Assembly (NCBI RefSeq): GCF_000764305.2
Contig: NW_025941456.1
Span: 124,001-188,000, forward strand
Direction: 5' to 3'
DNA from: Hyalella azteca
Taxonomy: Eukaryota; Arthropoda; Malacostraca; Amphipoda; Hyalellidae
Length of the DNA: 64,000 nucleotides
Shown here piece after piece: positions 36,772 to 47,877 of this stretch. The notes under the pieces are model-generated. The model saw only the letters and a program-made list of their open reading frames with translations. It did not search any database and was not told where the DNA came from. Position 1 is the first letter of the stretch. The number at the start of each line of letters is the position of its first letter. The position numbers and the translations under genes are program-made.

Positions 36772-36907
36772 AACCAAATGACAGCAATATCCAGTCATCC
36801 ATGACAGCAATGTCCAGCCATTGAACTAGCAGAACTAGTTCTAGCGGAAACCAAATGACTTGCCAGCAATGTCTAACCATCCATGACAACGATGTCCAGC
36901 CATTGAT
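36772..36907. repeat. ~75-bp tandem duplication
   Basis: GAAACCAAATGAC, AGCAATGTC(C/T)A and CATCCATGAC-ATGTCCAGCCATTGA repeat twice, with a CTAGCAGAACTAGTTCTAGC palindrome-like join. Confidence 0.75.
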
Positions 36908-37117
36908 CTAGGAGACCTAATCGCTTCATATCCATCAGCTATAAGTTATGGCCTCGAGCTGCAACAATGGAAGTGATGATTTGAGGCTCCCAAATGAGAC
37001 GGATAAGTTTTGATGGTGTTGGACCCGACACTGTCATCGTGGTGTTGGTGCGATGAAAGCGTTGGCGTTGTCTCTGAGATAACAAATAGTTTCAGGGATG
37101 GGGACGGGCGGTAAATT

Positions 37118-37197
37118 CTAGATAGCAGCGGGCGCCGCAATCGCAACCTGCTCCTGCTGAGCTTCATACTCGTGTTTCTTGAGGAGTTGCTGGTAGG
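37118..37197 (-). CDS. Candidate terminal exon, unknown gene
   Basis: On the minus strand an acceptor-like GTCTCACAATCTCCAG precedes two bases and the codons YQQLLKKHEYEAQQEQVAIA then APAAI and a TAG stop. The composition (Gln/Lys/Glu-rich helix, Ala-rich end) and raised GC look like protein C-terminus, and the same frame is open upstream to about 37265 (49 codons from an ATG). No family is recognised. A competing frame of 73 codons (36946-37167) overlaps. The phase (needs one base from the preceding exon) does not fit directly to the exon at 62218-62392, which leaves two. Confidence 0.25.
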
Positions 37198-39534
37198 CTG
37201 GAGATTGTGAGACGGATGTTTGATAATAAATGACGAACATTGACTTGATTACAACACGGAACATCAATGATAATTATATAAAAACATTCATACTAAGCAA
37301 GGAAATACACATCAAAGACACGTCCTCGTGGGTGTCAGATAAACGTTTCACATTTTTTGCTGAACAAAATTAAGAGTTGTTATCAGACTGATAACTTTAG
37401 CAGTAAAAATAATAATACAGCATAATCAGCTTCAATTTACAGGATAATTTTGACGATTCCTGACGTTTCCCTCAGATTCGTTGCTAGAATTTGCATGGCC
37501 ATTTCAGGATGACTTCTGAGGGCAGATTATTCTCAAATTATTATTAATTTCACCTGAATTTGCAAATTAATTCACCTAATAATACCAAGTTAACAACTGG
37601 ATGCGTATTAGCGGGATAAATGCTCATATGTACCTACGATTAATGTTAATTCAGACTTCACATTGAAAGTCAGATAATTGAAGTAAATTTCAAGGAGACT
37701 TGAAATGCAAATGTAATACTTCAAATGCCGTACCTTCAACGTAAAGCAGCTTTAATTTGAATCCAAACAGATTCAAAATCAAGCACTTTAAATGCAGCTT
37801 GCTTATTTTCTCAGGGTCCAGTCGTTTTCTGGACGAAGAGCTGGTCAGCATCAAAAGTTAATACATTATTCATGGAATCCATGATCAAAGTTCGTCTTCA
37901 GTGATAGGTTATCGGTATCGTTGGAACGCGCCAGATTGGTTGAGAAGCCAACCTCGGGCCTCCGACCAACCGCAGAAACTCCGCGACGGATTTCTTTCCA
38001 AATCCTCTGATGAATCTTACGTAGTACAGGAAATGTACGTTATTTGGCTGTCATTGTCTGCTCCTGGTAGTAAACATGTAACTGTAAATAAATCGTTGCT
38101 ACATATGAACGAGATGGTACTAGGAAAAATTGTTCTAACATCGATTGCAATTAATAATTCTATAGCAGTTTCAGGACGATAATTCTACTAAATAATATAT
38201 TTAAATGTGAATGATCCCTCCGCTTCCAGTTTGAAAAGATATTATCGGCAGTCTGTGGAAATTGATTCTGTATTTTTTTACTACGGTAACCGACAATCTA
38301 GTTTGCCCGTGAGTCTGTTGGAGCAGAATCAGAATCACTGGAGGCTCCAGGGCCGACAATCATCATAAGTCAGCGACTCTTCCCTCAATTTCTAAAGCCG
38401 ACACTAACACTAACAAATGTACGGTAATCTGACGCGTCCGTACTTCTCCGAAGTATTGCAGTGCCAAGTAATAGGATAATGAGAGGACTTTACTATCCGC
38501 ACCACAAGTTAGAATTACACTAAATACTTGTGGCTCTACGCTGCTACGGCTCCTGCGCTGGTGTGGTACGCAGTAAGGAAATGTAATCTTCGATTAATTA
38601 AGGCGTATCATCTCCTTTACAATACGATCTCTTCAAATAGTGAACATTTTCGAGGGTTATTTATAAAATTGCGATGTAATGTCTGAGTGTAATTTTTGAA
38701 AAATTCTCTGGTTGTGTTGGTGTTAAAAAAGCCTGAAATTATGCAATAAAAAGATTATACAGTGAAATACGACAATTCAATTTCTACGACAAATTATATG
38801 CTTTAATTATATGTACGTCTGAAGTGTAATTTAAATCCAATGATATGGTTTCAATTGTGAAAGAGGGAAAGCCGTGGGATTTAAATTACATCGCCGGAAA
38901 GGGAAAGACACTGCCTCCAAGACGATTTAATATCTCTAGCAGAGAAGCTCCTTTTTTATTGCATTAAATATAATTACTCATGGATGGAGATATCTTTCTG
39001 GAAATTTATTATCTTATAACATAGTTTTTATGGTTGATCACATTCATAATGATGCCAAAGCCTGAACAAGATATAAAAGTTGATATTGCGAGTACACTTC
39101 TGTAGGTTCCCCCAAAAAATTATTTCACATTACACAACATAAACAAAATTAGCATAAAGCCGGTAGTTAACTCTGTACGGTGTTTCTAAGGTAACATTAG
39201 CATTTTAGTATTTTAGAATGATTATTTTACATGCATGTGAAAAATTTGCATGAAATGCAAATTTTTTTCGTATGGGCCTCTTCAACTGGAGAGCTAAATT
39301 GCCGAAGCCTCCAACATTTGCCCGCGGGACGAGTCTGATGAGCGAGGCTCCCAGCAAGCATAGCAATGCAAAGAAACCTCTTACAAGAAGAGCGAAGAAG
39401 CCAGCAAGAATTTATAGGGCGAGTTTTCGAAGAGCCAACCTGATTTATGGAGTGAGTTTTGGCGGAGCTTGATAGCCACGAGCCGCCGGAAGCGCGAGTC
39501 TCGTCGCTGTTTTATTCATGGAACCAGTCAAGTT

Positions 39535-39622
39535 GTCGACGTGTTCTCGACGTGTTCTGGACGTGTTCTGGACGTGTTCTGGACGTGTTCTGGACGTGTT
39601 CTGGACGTGTTCTCGACGTGTT
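39535..39622. repeat. 12-bp tandem repeat, about 7 copies
   Basis: GACGTGTTCTGG repeated with TCGACGTG variants at both ends. It lies in a 75-codon plus frame reading VLDVFWTCSGRVLDVFWTCS, which is repeat-driven. Confidence 0.95.
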
Positions 39623-41581
39623 TATGTACAGAGTTCTGAATTTAAGTGCTCTGAGTGTTGTAGAAAGTATCTTATACTATAAATGAAGTTCTCATGCGTG
39701 TCGATTGAATGAGTAAAAGTTTTACAGAAATATTAAGAGATATATTGAACTTTATACTTAATATTGCTGCTCCCTTGACAATATTAATTTGAAATTCTCG
39801 GCTAAAATGTGATTTGTTCGAATTAGTGGCGTAATGCAACAGTGAAGCAGAAAAGCCCTATAGCATAAATGAGCAGATTTGAGAAGACATTTGTCACTGT
39901 GAATTATATGGCAAGTCAGTCTACTACTGGATTCTTCTCGGCTCATGAAACAGAACTATTTTTGTTATTTGAGTTATACAACAAAATTTCTGTTTTTTTC
40001 AAGTACTTTCTTCAATTGGACTTTTTGGAGGAGGTGGGCTGAATTTTCTCAACAAGGATTCCTCCAAAAATGTAACATTAGAAATTAATTAGATTATTGT
40101 AGAAGCCAGAATAATTGTATTGAATCTGTCAATGATTTCAAATTTGTCAAAAACGCAAAATAGATTCTTTTGTGCTTTAATGGAGTTTCGACATGAATTC
40201 ACCTTTTCTCTTAACAAATTTATTTGCGCCAGACCATATCTGGGCTTAATTTATACTGTCAGGATGTCTAGTTGAACCTGGCTTAGTCCATTCAATATGA
40301 TTTCAATGTCATTTCAACCTGAACCGTAATCTGCGTTGTGCCTATATTGGGATGATATTGGAAATGAGCCGCACGTTTGATTGATATTGTAACCAAATTT
40401 CGTTTTCTTCCTCAGAATGAAGCGACTGCTTCGTGTGCTAAGCGAGGTCTCGCACACACGACCGAACGATCGGCCTTTGTCACCAGTTTTGCTAATCCCT
40501 GAAAAAGAGAACTTGTGAGTAGATCTTCTGAATAACTTGAAGCTTAATCAAAACTTTGATGCCCGGGTGTGGGGCCGACATCGTCAATTTTGTCAGGAAT
40601 TCTAATGACGTCAATTCCAGCCGCAAGTTTTGTTCCGTAATCTCGAAATTTAATGATAAAAATACTTCTTTTTATCGGTGGTTTCTCTCATGAAAGTTTA
40701 ATGGATTAAAACTATACTTGATTAGGTTTATACTTGATTGTACGTATCTTAAATTACATGCACTACGTAAAAAATTGTTTACAATTTACGATCAAAAAAT
40801 GCTGTTTCACGTTCATGCAGTGTTTCTCATATATATGATTTGAACGAACTACTTTTATTTGAGCCAAAGTATTATTGACCCATGGGTCGAAGTAGATAGT
40901 TACCGTAATTACTGATGATTACTGTTAGTTTCAATACAATACTAACAGTTATCAGCTGTCAGCATCAGTGATTCAAGTCATCACAAGCCCAGACCACGCG
41001 TTTTTTAATTGTTTAACGAAACTCGCACGCGATTAAAAAATATTTTAGACAAAATGTAGCGCCGGCAAAGCTCGTTTGTTCGTACAGCAATTTAATGCAC
41101 CAGAAACCCGCTGGGCATTAGAATCGTGTAATGGAAACCTGGGACACTTAGAAGGGGGAGCCTTGCATCGATCCCAATGGAACTAATTAAAAATCTGAAT
41201 TAGATGGCTAAAGAACTGGGGCTTCGCAGTGAACAAGTGGTGGTCGGTGATTGGATTTACGCTTGGCTGAGACTTGAAACTATTAAGACCAAATCGGCCG
41301 GTTCCTGAAAACACGATTTAGACTTCACTCTATTGGGCTTGTGTTCCCAATGCGTTACTTGCTACCTTACAATAGCAGTTCAAGACAATGCTTATTGTAG
41401 TTAGTTAAGCAATTCATGAAAGTTTAGCTATTGAAGAAATTGCCCAAAACCAGGGCAATAATTTTTTACATTCAACTCCTTACGCCGAAAAATTCTTCAG
41501 AGAATTTAATGCGTTTCATAGATGAGTTGTTTCCTGATGAGAGTTAACAACATCAGTTTATTTTCAGCGTCAGTCGCAGAT

Positions 41582-41614
41582 ATATTCACCACGAAAGAAA
41601 TTCGTGGTGAATAT
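41582..41614. repeat. Perfect hairpin, 14-bp stem, 5-base loop
   Basis: ATATTCACCACGAA, loop AGAAA, TTCGTGGTGAATAT; a diverged second copy (ATTCACCGTGAAAGAAATTC) follows directly. Confidence 0.92.
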
Positions 41615-44600
41615 TCACCGTGAAAGAAATTCGTGAAAGTATATTCACCCGTAGTCACAGCTCATTGATTTAGAGATTATGAACTTAGAAATGCTCATAT
41701 GGCAACATTTGATAGAATAAGCAAATTACGGACACGTAACTCCACCACTTTTACTCTGTCCGCGATCAGTTTCGCTTTACCCCTTCAGTGTTCCTAGTTC
41801 ATATTTTGTTTGTGTATTTTCTGGTGTATTTTTCTTGTGATGCTCTGATATATAGTTGTTATAACCTTGCCAACATTTATATTATGTATTCATTTTTCAT
41901 GTTCTTTGCAGTTTTATTCGATAACTGCAAATGATCATTTCCTTTACTATTAAATCGACGAAGCAACTTATAAAATTATTGAACCTCCTTTTAAGCCTAG
42001 AGCTCAGTACGTCAGGAGATGTAACTTGTGCTGAACCTCTCTAAGCGTAGCGTCTTTGAGGAAGTCGTAATACTCGCTGTTAAAAGCAATTTCTGTCGTC
42101 AGTGATTTTCCAGCCAATAATCAAGTCCACACACGTTTCGAAAACTTTTTTGAAAGATTCAATTGAAAAATTATCGGCAAAGTATTTTTACCGGGGATGT
42201 CCAGAATTTTTTTATGGTGCTTACTATTTGCAAGTTTCTCCATCGCCTGGGCGCTGATTGTTGTCCGCCCCAGCGGCAACTTTTAAACTTGAGTTTTAGT
42301 GCGAAAATTTGCTAAAACTTCTTTACAATGGTGCAAAAATCACGTCAAAAACTGGTAACTCATTCAGGTTAAGAAAAATACTCCTGTATCTTTTCGTAGA
42401 GGGAAATGATTTTTCCCTCTTTCCCGGGCTGGGACGCCTGGAGGCTATGTAGGAAGTTGGAAATTTAGGTGCTTCAGAAATGATGCTCAACGAGCGGCAA
42501 TTTCTTAATGGCGCATTCCAGCGCAATAGGCGTTTTTAAAGGCAAGCAATTTAGGTAGGCTATCAAGTTTTTATTCTAAGGTCACGAGGGATGCGGCAAG
42601 CTCATAAAATTAGTAACAATTCCTTCAATTGATCGAATGAACGGGGTCTTTGCTGACCGCAGCGTTGTATGGGCGCCAGGGTCAGTGTTCAAAGGCAGGT
42701 AATTTTTCACAACACATTTTGAAAGATTATTCTCAATCAATTCTTATAACATAGTTTGTATATGTATAAGACATCATTTTCTTTTCATAGACGCCTCATG
42801 CATATCGTTATATTTTTGTTAATATCATTATCTCTTCAGAAATCATTTTGCAATTTGTTAACTCATTGTGCGATTAAAACATCAACTTTTGGGTGTCAAG
42901 ATGGACAGATTAAGCACTCATCTAGTATTCTAAATAAAACAGCCTAAACATTTCTGGAATAAATTCGTGCCGCATGTACTCGACGGATGACAAAGTTCAA
43001 TTATCTCGACCCTCTCCTGAATTTGTTCGAGATATATTAACGTATCAAAAGAGATAAGGATCGAGATAGACCAGGTTTTTCCTGTTTGTTTCGATAGTCT
43101 TCCCCTAGGGGACTTTGAGGAGAGAAGTTGCAGGCTGAAACATATCTCCTGCCAAAACTTTTCATCGTGCGGAGATTTGTTATAGTAAGTCTGACAAACA
43201 ATAGTCTTGGGTATTGCCTTGATTTGCTATGTCCGCCGAGAAAAAACGTTTGCAGTAAGGAAATATTTCCCTATTTGCATATATATTCGAAAAATCATAC
43301 GTTAGGCAATGGTTCCTTGACTTTCTCACCTTATTTCCCTGTATAATATTCATGTAACAAATTACAGACACTAACATACGCATTTTTTTCAATGCTGAAT
43401 TTTTGTGATTAACGGTAGATCTTGACTCAGTAACGCTTTCATTTATAAAAATGTGGTAAATTATTGAGACAATTTTCTTGGCTTCTAAGTTCCTGGTGAA
43501 TTTTTGTTTTCTGCTATCCCCAAGCGATCAATCACCCCCACGGGAGAATTTCCTTTAATTCAAGAGTCAAGAATTATGAATTGTTGCCCCCTCGTATTCT
43601 CCTTCTACCATAATAGTCATAAAAAAATTATAATTATTATTTAAAATTACTGATTATAATTTGCAGTAAAAAATACTCAATGTCAGAGTATTTCTGTTTT
43701 TTCCTTGGCAAGCTTACAATTACTTTATATCACACGCTAGAGGACTTTGCATTTACGGTTGAGGATTAAACTATACGCTCTCTTTCATCTCAGAAATAAT
43801 CCTGCGATGCGCGAAAATTTGGCCAATAATCACTAATAATCACCCCATGAGGGTCATGGAGACATGACCAACGATTAGAAATCGTTCATATCTTAGTTTA
43901 CAATGGAGATTATTGGGCGAAGTTATCAATCATATGAATGAGCGAAGAGGCGCATTATGAACGCGGCCGAAGCGTGTGAACGGCTATGCCGGCTGCATTC
44001 ATGGAACTTATGCATGTTTATAGCAAGGCTGCTCTGAATTTGCGGGAGCTACTTTCGATGCAGTTTAGAGAATGAGTAAAATTTATATAATTTTGGGCAC
44101 CTTCTTGTCATGCAAACGCTGAGGTCGGTAAAAAAAATAATTTTTAAGTTTCAGGTTAGGAGCCAAACTGTCCAATAATGCTATAGCATCTTTGGAACTG
44201 CGAACAAACTCTACCATGTGCTCATCAGTGTTCTGTATATGCAGAGCTGGAATTATCTATGTGCATAAATTTTTTTAATAATTATTAAACTAAAAATAGT
44301 TAAATCCATTAGGAAGTGAAAAAATGTAAAGAAACATGCAAACAATAAATAAATCGCAGAAGCTAAAATAACTGCAAACGTTTCACCTCCTTCGAACTCG
44401 ACCCAGAAAGTAGACCAACCCTAACATGATTTAGATCGTGATCGTCTCTGCATTACCGCCGCCTAGGACTCGGGGAGCACGTAAATCAACTTCTCTATGT
44501 CCGCTTTGGCTCAAGGTTTGAAGGGCAGCCTCTGGGCAGCTTGCTAGCTCGCTACGACTCGGCTCAGCCAGCCCTTGTCATGCTCTCAGCTAGGTGACTA

Positions 44601-45089
44601 TTAAGTTTGAATGAAGATTCTGATCAGAAACTGATTTCGATCAGGTGGCCTATCAGACCCAGAATAACTTTGCACAGAGTGCAGTGACTATTCGGACATA
44701 GCCTATAGGCGGTCCCGAATTTCGTTAAGAAAGATTTTGCCGTTCTTGGGGCTCATTCCTATTCGATAAAGAAATTTTTACCAGTTAAAATACTAGAAAA
44801 GAAACTAAATTGTAATGAAAAATTCATGAAAATGTTTTCTGTCTTCTGGTAACAGATAAAATTATTTTGGTTGATCAATATACAGAGTATTTGCTTATTA
44901 ACCTTACAATTACGTAGGTTAACCTTCCAACTATCCTTACCGATTGTACGTATAGAAATTTATGATGTAGTGGAAAGTATTTTGAAGAGGATCATGTCTT
45001 TTCTATATATCGACGTAGTGATCTGTCATTAATGACTGTTTAATGACATATGAATTCGTATATATAAAATATACGACTAGTATAAAAAT

Positions 45090-45250
45090 TATAACTCAGT
45101 ACTCACTGCAGTGAGTGACAGAGAGCGCATTTTCTCATCGACGAAAACGTGAAGTTACGGACGGACAGACAGATAGACGGACAGACAGACGGACGGACAT
45201 GACGAGCACAATAGAGCCTTTTTTCCATAAACGAGAAAATGCGCTAAAAA
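45090..45250. mobile_element. Short inverted-repeat element, copy 1 (MITE-like, GACA/GACG core)
   Basis: Begins AACTCAGTACTCACTGCAGTGAGTGAC, here 27 bases containing a 16-bp palindrome ACTCACTG/CAGTGAGT. Then GAGCGCATTTTCTC, a GACGGACAGACAGA-type core, and at the other end CATAAACGAGAAAATGCGCT, the inverted partner of the first arm. No coding capacity; the repeat unit, not a gene, explains SVCPSVCRSVTSCF-type frames. Confidence 0.75.
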
Positions 45251-45412
45251 TATAACTCAGTACTCACTGCAGTGACTGACAGTAAGCGCATTTACTCGTC
45301 GACGAAAACATGAAGTCACGGACCGACAGACAGACGGACAGACAGACGGATGGACAGACACGGCGAGCACAATAGCGCCTTTTTTCCATAAATGAGAAAA
45401 TTCGCTAAAAAT
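45251..45412. mobile_element. Short inverted-repeat element, copy 2
   Basis: Directly abuts copy 1. Same arms (AAGCGCATTTACTC and GAGAAAATTCGCTAAAAA, diverged) and same GACA/GACG core. Confidence 0.75.
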
Positions 45413-45416
45413 AATT

Positions 45417-45478
45417 GACTGCCCGTTCGTGTGGTACACCGGATCCGTAAAATCCGTCGGCCATCCAACATTGGCTCT
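45417..45478. repeat. ~62-bp dispersed repeat with hairpin, copy 1
   Basis: CCGTTCGTGTGGTACACCGG then ATCCGTAAAATCCGTCGGCC and ATCCAACA. Inner dyad CGGAT/ATCCG. Confidence 0.8.
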
Positions 45479-45974
45479 GATGAAATATTCATAACCCAAC
45501 TAAGCTGTTTGCCACTTCATCCCCAAAGTCTGAAAATTTCCAATGAGAATCTCTCGCTTCAATTTAAACCTATTCAATTAGTGTGGAAGTTTTGAACCTC
45601 GGATGTTTCTTTAAACAAATAATTATCAAATGCTCCGTTTACGGAATGCCTGGTCCAGGAATACGAGCCCTGCTCATTCCCCATCGTTTTTTGCAATTTT
45701 TAAGCAATGCGGATTGGCTCCTAGTTTACGAAGGCAGCAACACGCTTGGCTGAGCGCGATGTCGGCAAACATTGAGCCTTCGTGCCGAATAATGTGCCAC
45801 TCATGAATTTTTTATTGAAGCTTAAGTAGCCGTTTTAAGAAGCGCTTTCTTCCCTCAGTGATACGAGAGCGACGCATACCGAGAATCAGTGCTACGAAGG
45901 AATGCGGACTGCATTCTTTTAAGAAAATGTATTCATCACTTCTGTATTTTTGACTAAGGAAAATTGGCGTAGAC

Positions 45975-46072
45975 GTGGGGGGCGAATATTTTAGGCAACG
46001 AACAAGAACTTTCGTTGGCGTTGTTGGTGTATTTTAGGCAACGAACAAGAACTTTGTTCTCAACCAACAACA
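45975..46072. repeat. ~46-bp tandem duplication with GTTGTTGG/CCAACAAC dyad
   Basis: TTTTAGGCAACGAACAAGAA then CTTT occurs twice; GTTGGCGTTGTTGGTGT after the first copy is inverted as CAACCAACAACACC after the second. Confidence 0.8.
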
Positions 46073-46509
46073 CCATTTCTAACACCTTAATTGTTTATGT
46101 CGTAATATTACAGTGAATAATTATTAAAACGATGAATAAAGTAAGACGTATTTTTCTCTGGCAGTGGTAAACACCATATTTATTAAAAGCCATTGTATTT
46201 CACTTACTAAAGGTTCATAAAAATTTGTTTTAATGAAAGGATTAGCTACAGATATGATGAACAATACAGAAGTAGTGTTACGATCTTTTTATGAAAAATA
46301 GCTAAAAAGCCTTTTTATAATTCCTTGCCTATATCCTTCTGAATATTGAATATTGCCACGTGATGAATTATTGCAATAGGAGAGCTTCTTATTGCAGATT
46401 TTCTGTTTGCACGGGACACTCTTTCACCTGATTATTACTTGGCGTATTTTTCGGCTCATTTCACTTTTAAATTTATCTCAGACTACAAATGTTTGTCATT
46501 CTCACGAAT

Positions 46510-46571
46510 TTGACTGGCCGTTCGTGCGGTACACCGGATCTGTAAAATCCGTCGGCCATCCAACACTAGCT
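46510..46571. repeat. ~62-bp dispersed repeat with hairpin, copy 2
   Basis: CCGTTCGTGCGGTACACCGG then ATCTGTAAAATCCGTCGGCC and ATCCAACA. Here the outer ends pair perfectly (TGGCCG with CGGCCA) around the inner dyad, giving a two-step stem. Nearly identical to the copy about 1.1 kb to the left. Confidence 0.8.
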
Positions 46572-47712
46572 CGTTTGGCTCGTCACGTACGAGGCGTGCC
46601 CGAATCTTGAGACGTCGGCGGAATTTCTTCCGTCGACAGGAAAAAATAGTCACTGATAAAAAGTGAAAATGAAAAACCTGCAGAACTAAGCCAAGAGTAA
46701 AACAGAGAAAATGAAAGCCTCAACTGTTGCTCAGCGTAAATATGGTCTCTGTTTTGACGCGCTCCGCAAATTGAATGCAAGACGTGCGCTGCGTGAGAAT
46801 CTTGACATCCATGATTGCCGAGGGGAGACTATACACAAGACGGGCTTTGAATCAAGAGGACTCGCTAGGTCCCTAGGGCCGGAGTTGTCCTTGGCTGCGG
46901 CCGTGATCTAAATTCTCAGCACCTAATTCCGCGAAAACCACACATCGTTTGACGTGAATAAATGAGCTCGGAAACTCTTCAGGATATTATGCAACTTACA
47001 TAATACGACGAAATTTTGTGGTCAGGCAATGTGAAATACAGTCTTGAACTAGGCTGAATTATTTGAAATGAACCTTGGATAAAAGTATTTGTATAACCAC
47101 GGGTAAGTATTTATGTAGGGATAAACCGTATTCATTTAAGTATTTCCGAATGATTTTAATGATTCCCAGTACAAATAACCTCAATTTTCATGGTGAAATA
47201 GTTTACACCTTTTTCTTGTAGCTACAATGTTAAATGTTAATACATCATGTTTTCTTGAGGAAAATATTATCAAGCGATTAATTAAATTTTTTCACTCCAT
47301 CATTCCACAAACGCCAATACATCCGTTTATGGTTACAAAATATGCTTCTTACTTGCAAAAATCAAATTATTTTCTCATATGATTTACTTGAGCTGTGATG
47401 CAGCGAGGATTTTTTTTTCGTTTGCATTTGCCTTAGAATTTAACAAAATTTCAACAATCGCGTGTTATTCGCTAACGGATAACTCATTGCTGATGTGCGA
47501 TCACTATCAATTTAAAAAAAATTATCACCGTCATGTTTTACAATAAGAAACCCCTCGGTTCTGTCGACCAACAAATAAAATTATTCAGAGCGGCTACCAC
47601 CAAGCAAAAATCGCTCATTCTTTTTTCGCGCGATGAAAAAACTTGAAATGGAAGGAAGAATTTAAAGCGCTCGTGTAACAGAAGAAATCGACAATTTCCT
47701 CCATATTAAAAA

Positions 47713-47877
47713 AATATAACTTAGTACTCACTGCAGTGAGTGACCGAGAGCGCATTTTCTCGTCGGCAAAAACGTGAAGTCACGGACGGACAGACAGATA
47801 GACGGACAGACAGGCGGACGGACGGACATGGCAAGCACAATTGCGTCTTTTTTCCATAAATGAGAAGATGCGCTAAA
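47713..47877. mobile_element. Short inverted-repeat element, copy 3
   Basis: TAACTTAGTACTCACTGCAG start, GAGCGCATTTTCTCGTCGGC arm, GACGGACAGACAGATAGACG core, CCATAAATGAGAAGATGCGC end arm. Lies 2.3 kb from the other two. Confidence 0.75.

Larger units (their letters stand above)
37260..45087. other. No supported gene
   Basis: AT-rich. Contains the 12-bp array (39535-39622), a hairpin at 41582-41614 and an imperfect dyad around 40905-40975 (ATTACTGTTAGT ... ACTAACAGTTAT). Frames of up to 93 codons (37901-38182, 39272-39472, 43128-43346) are not recognised. Confidence 0.5.
45479..47712. other. No supported gene apart from listed repeats
   Basis: Frames at 46392-46610, 46583-46780 and 46711-46911 overlap each other and the 62-bp repeat and show no recognisable protein. 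Confidence 0.5.
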
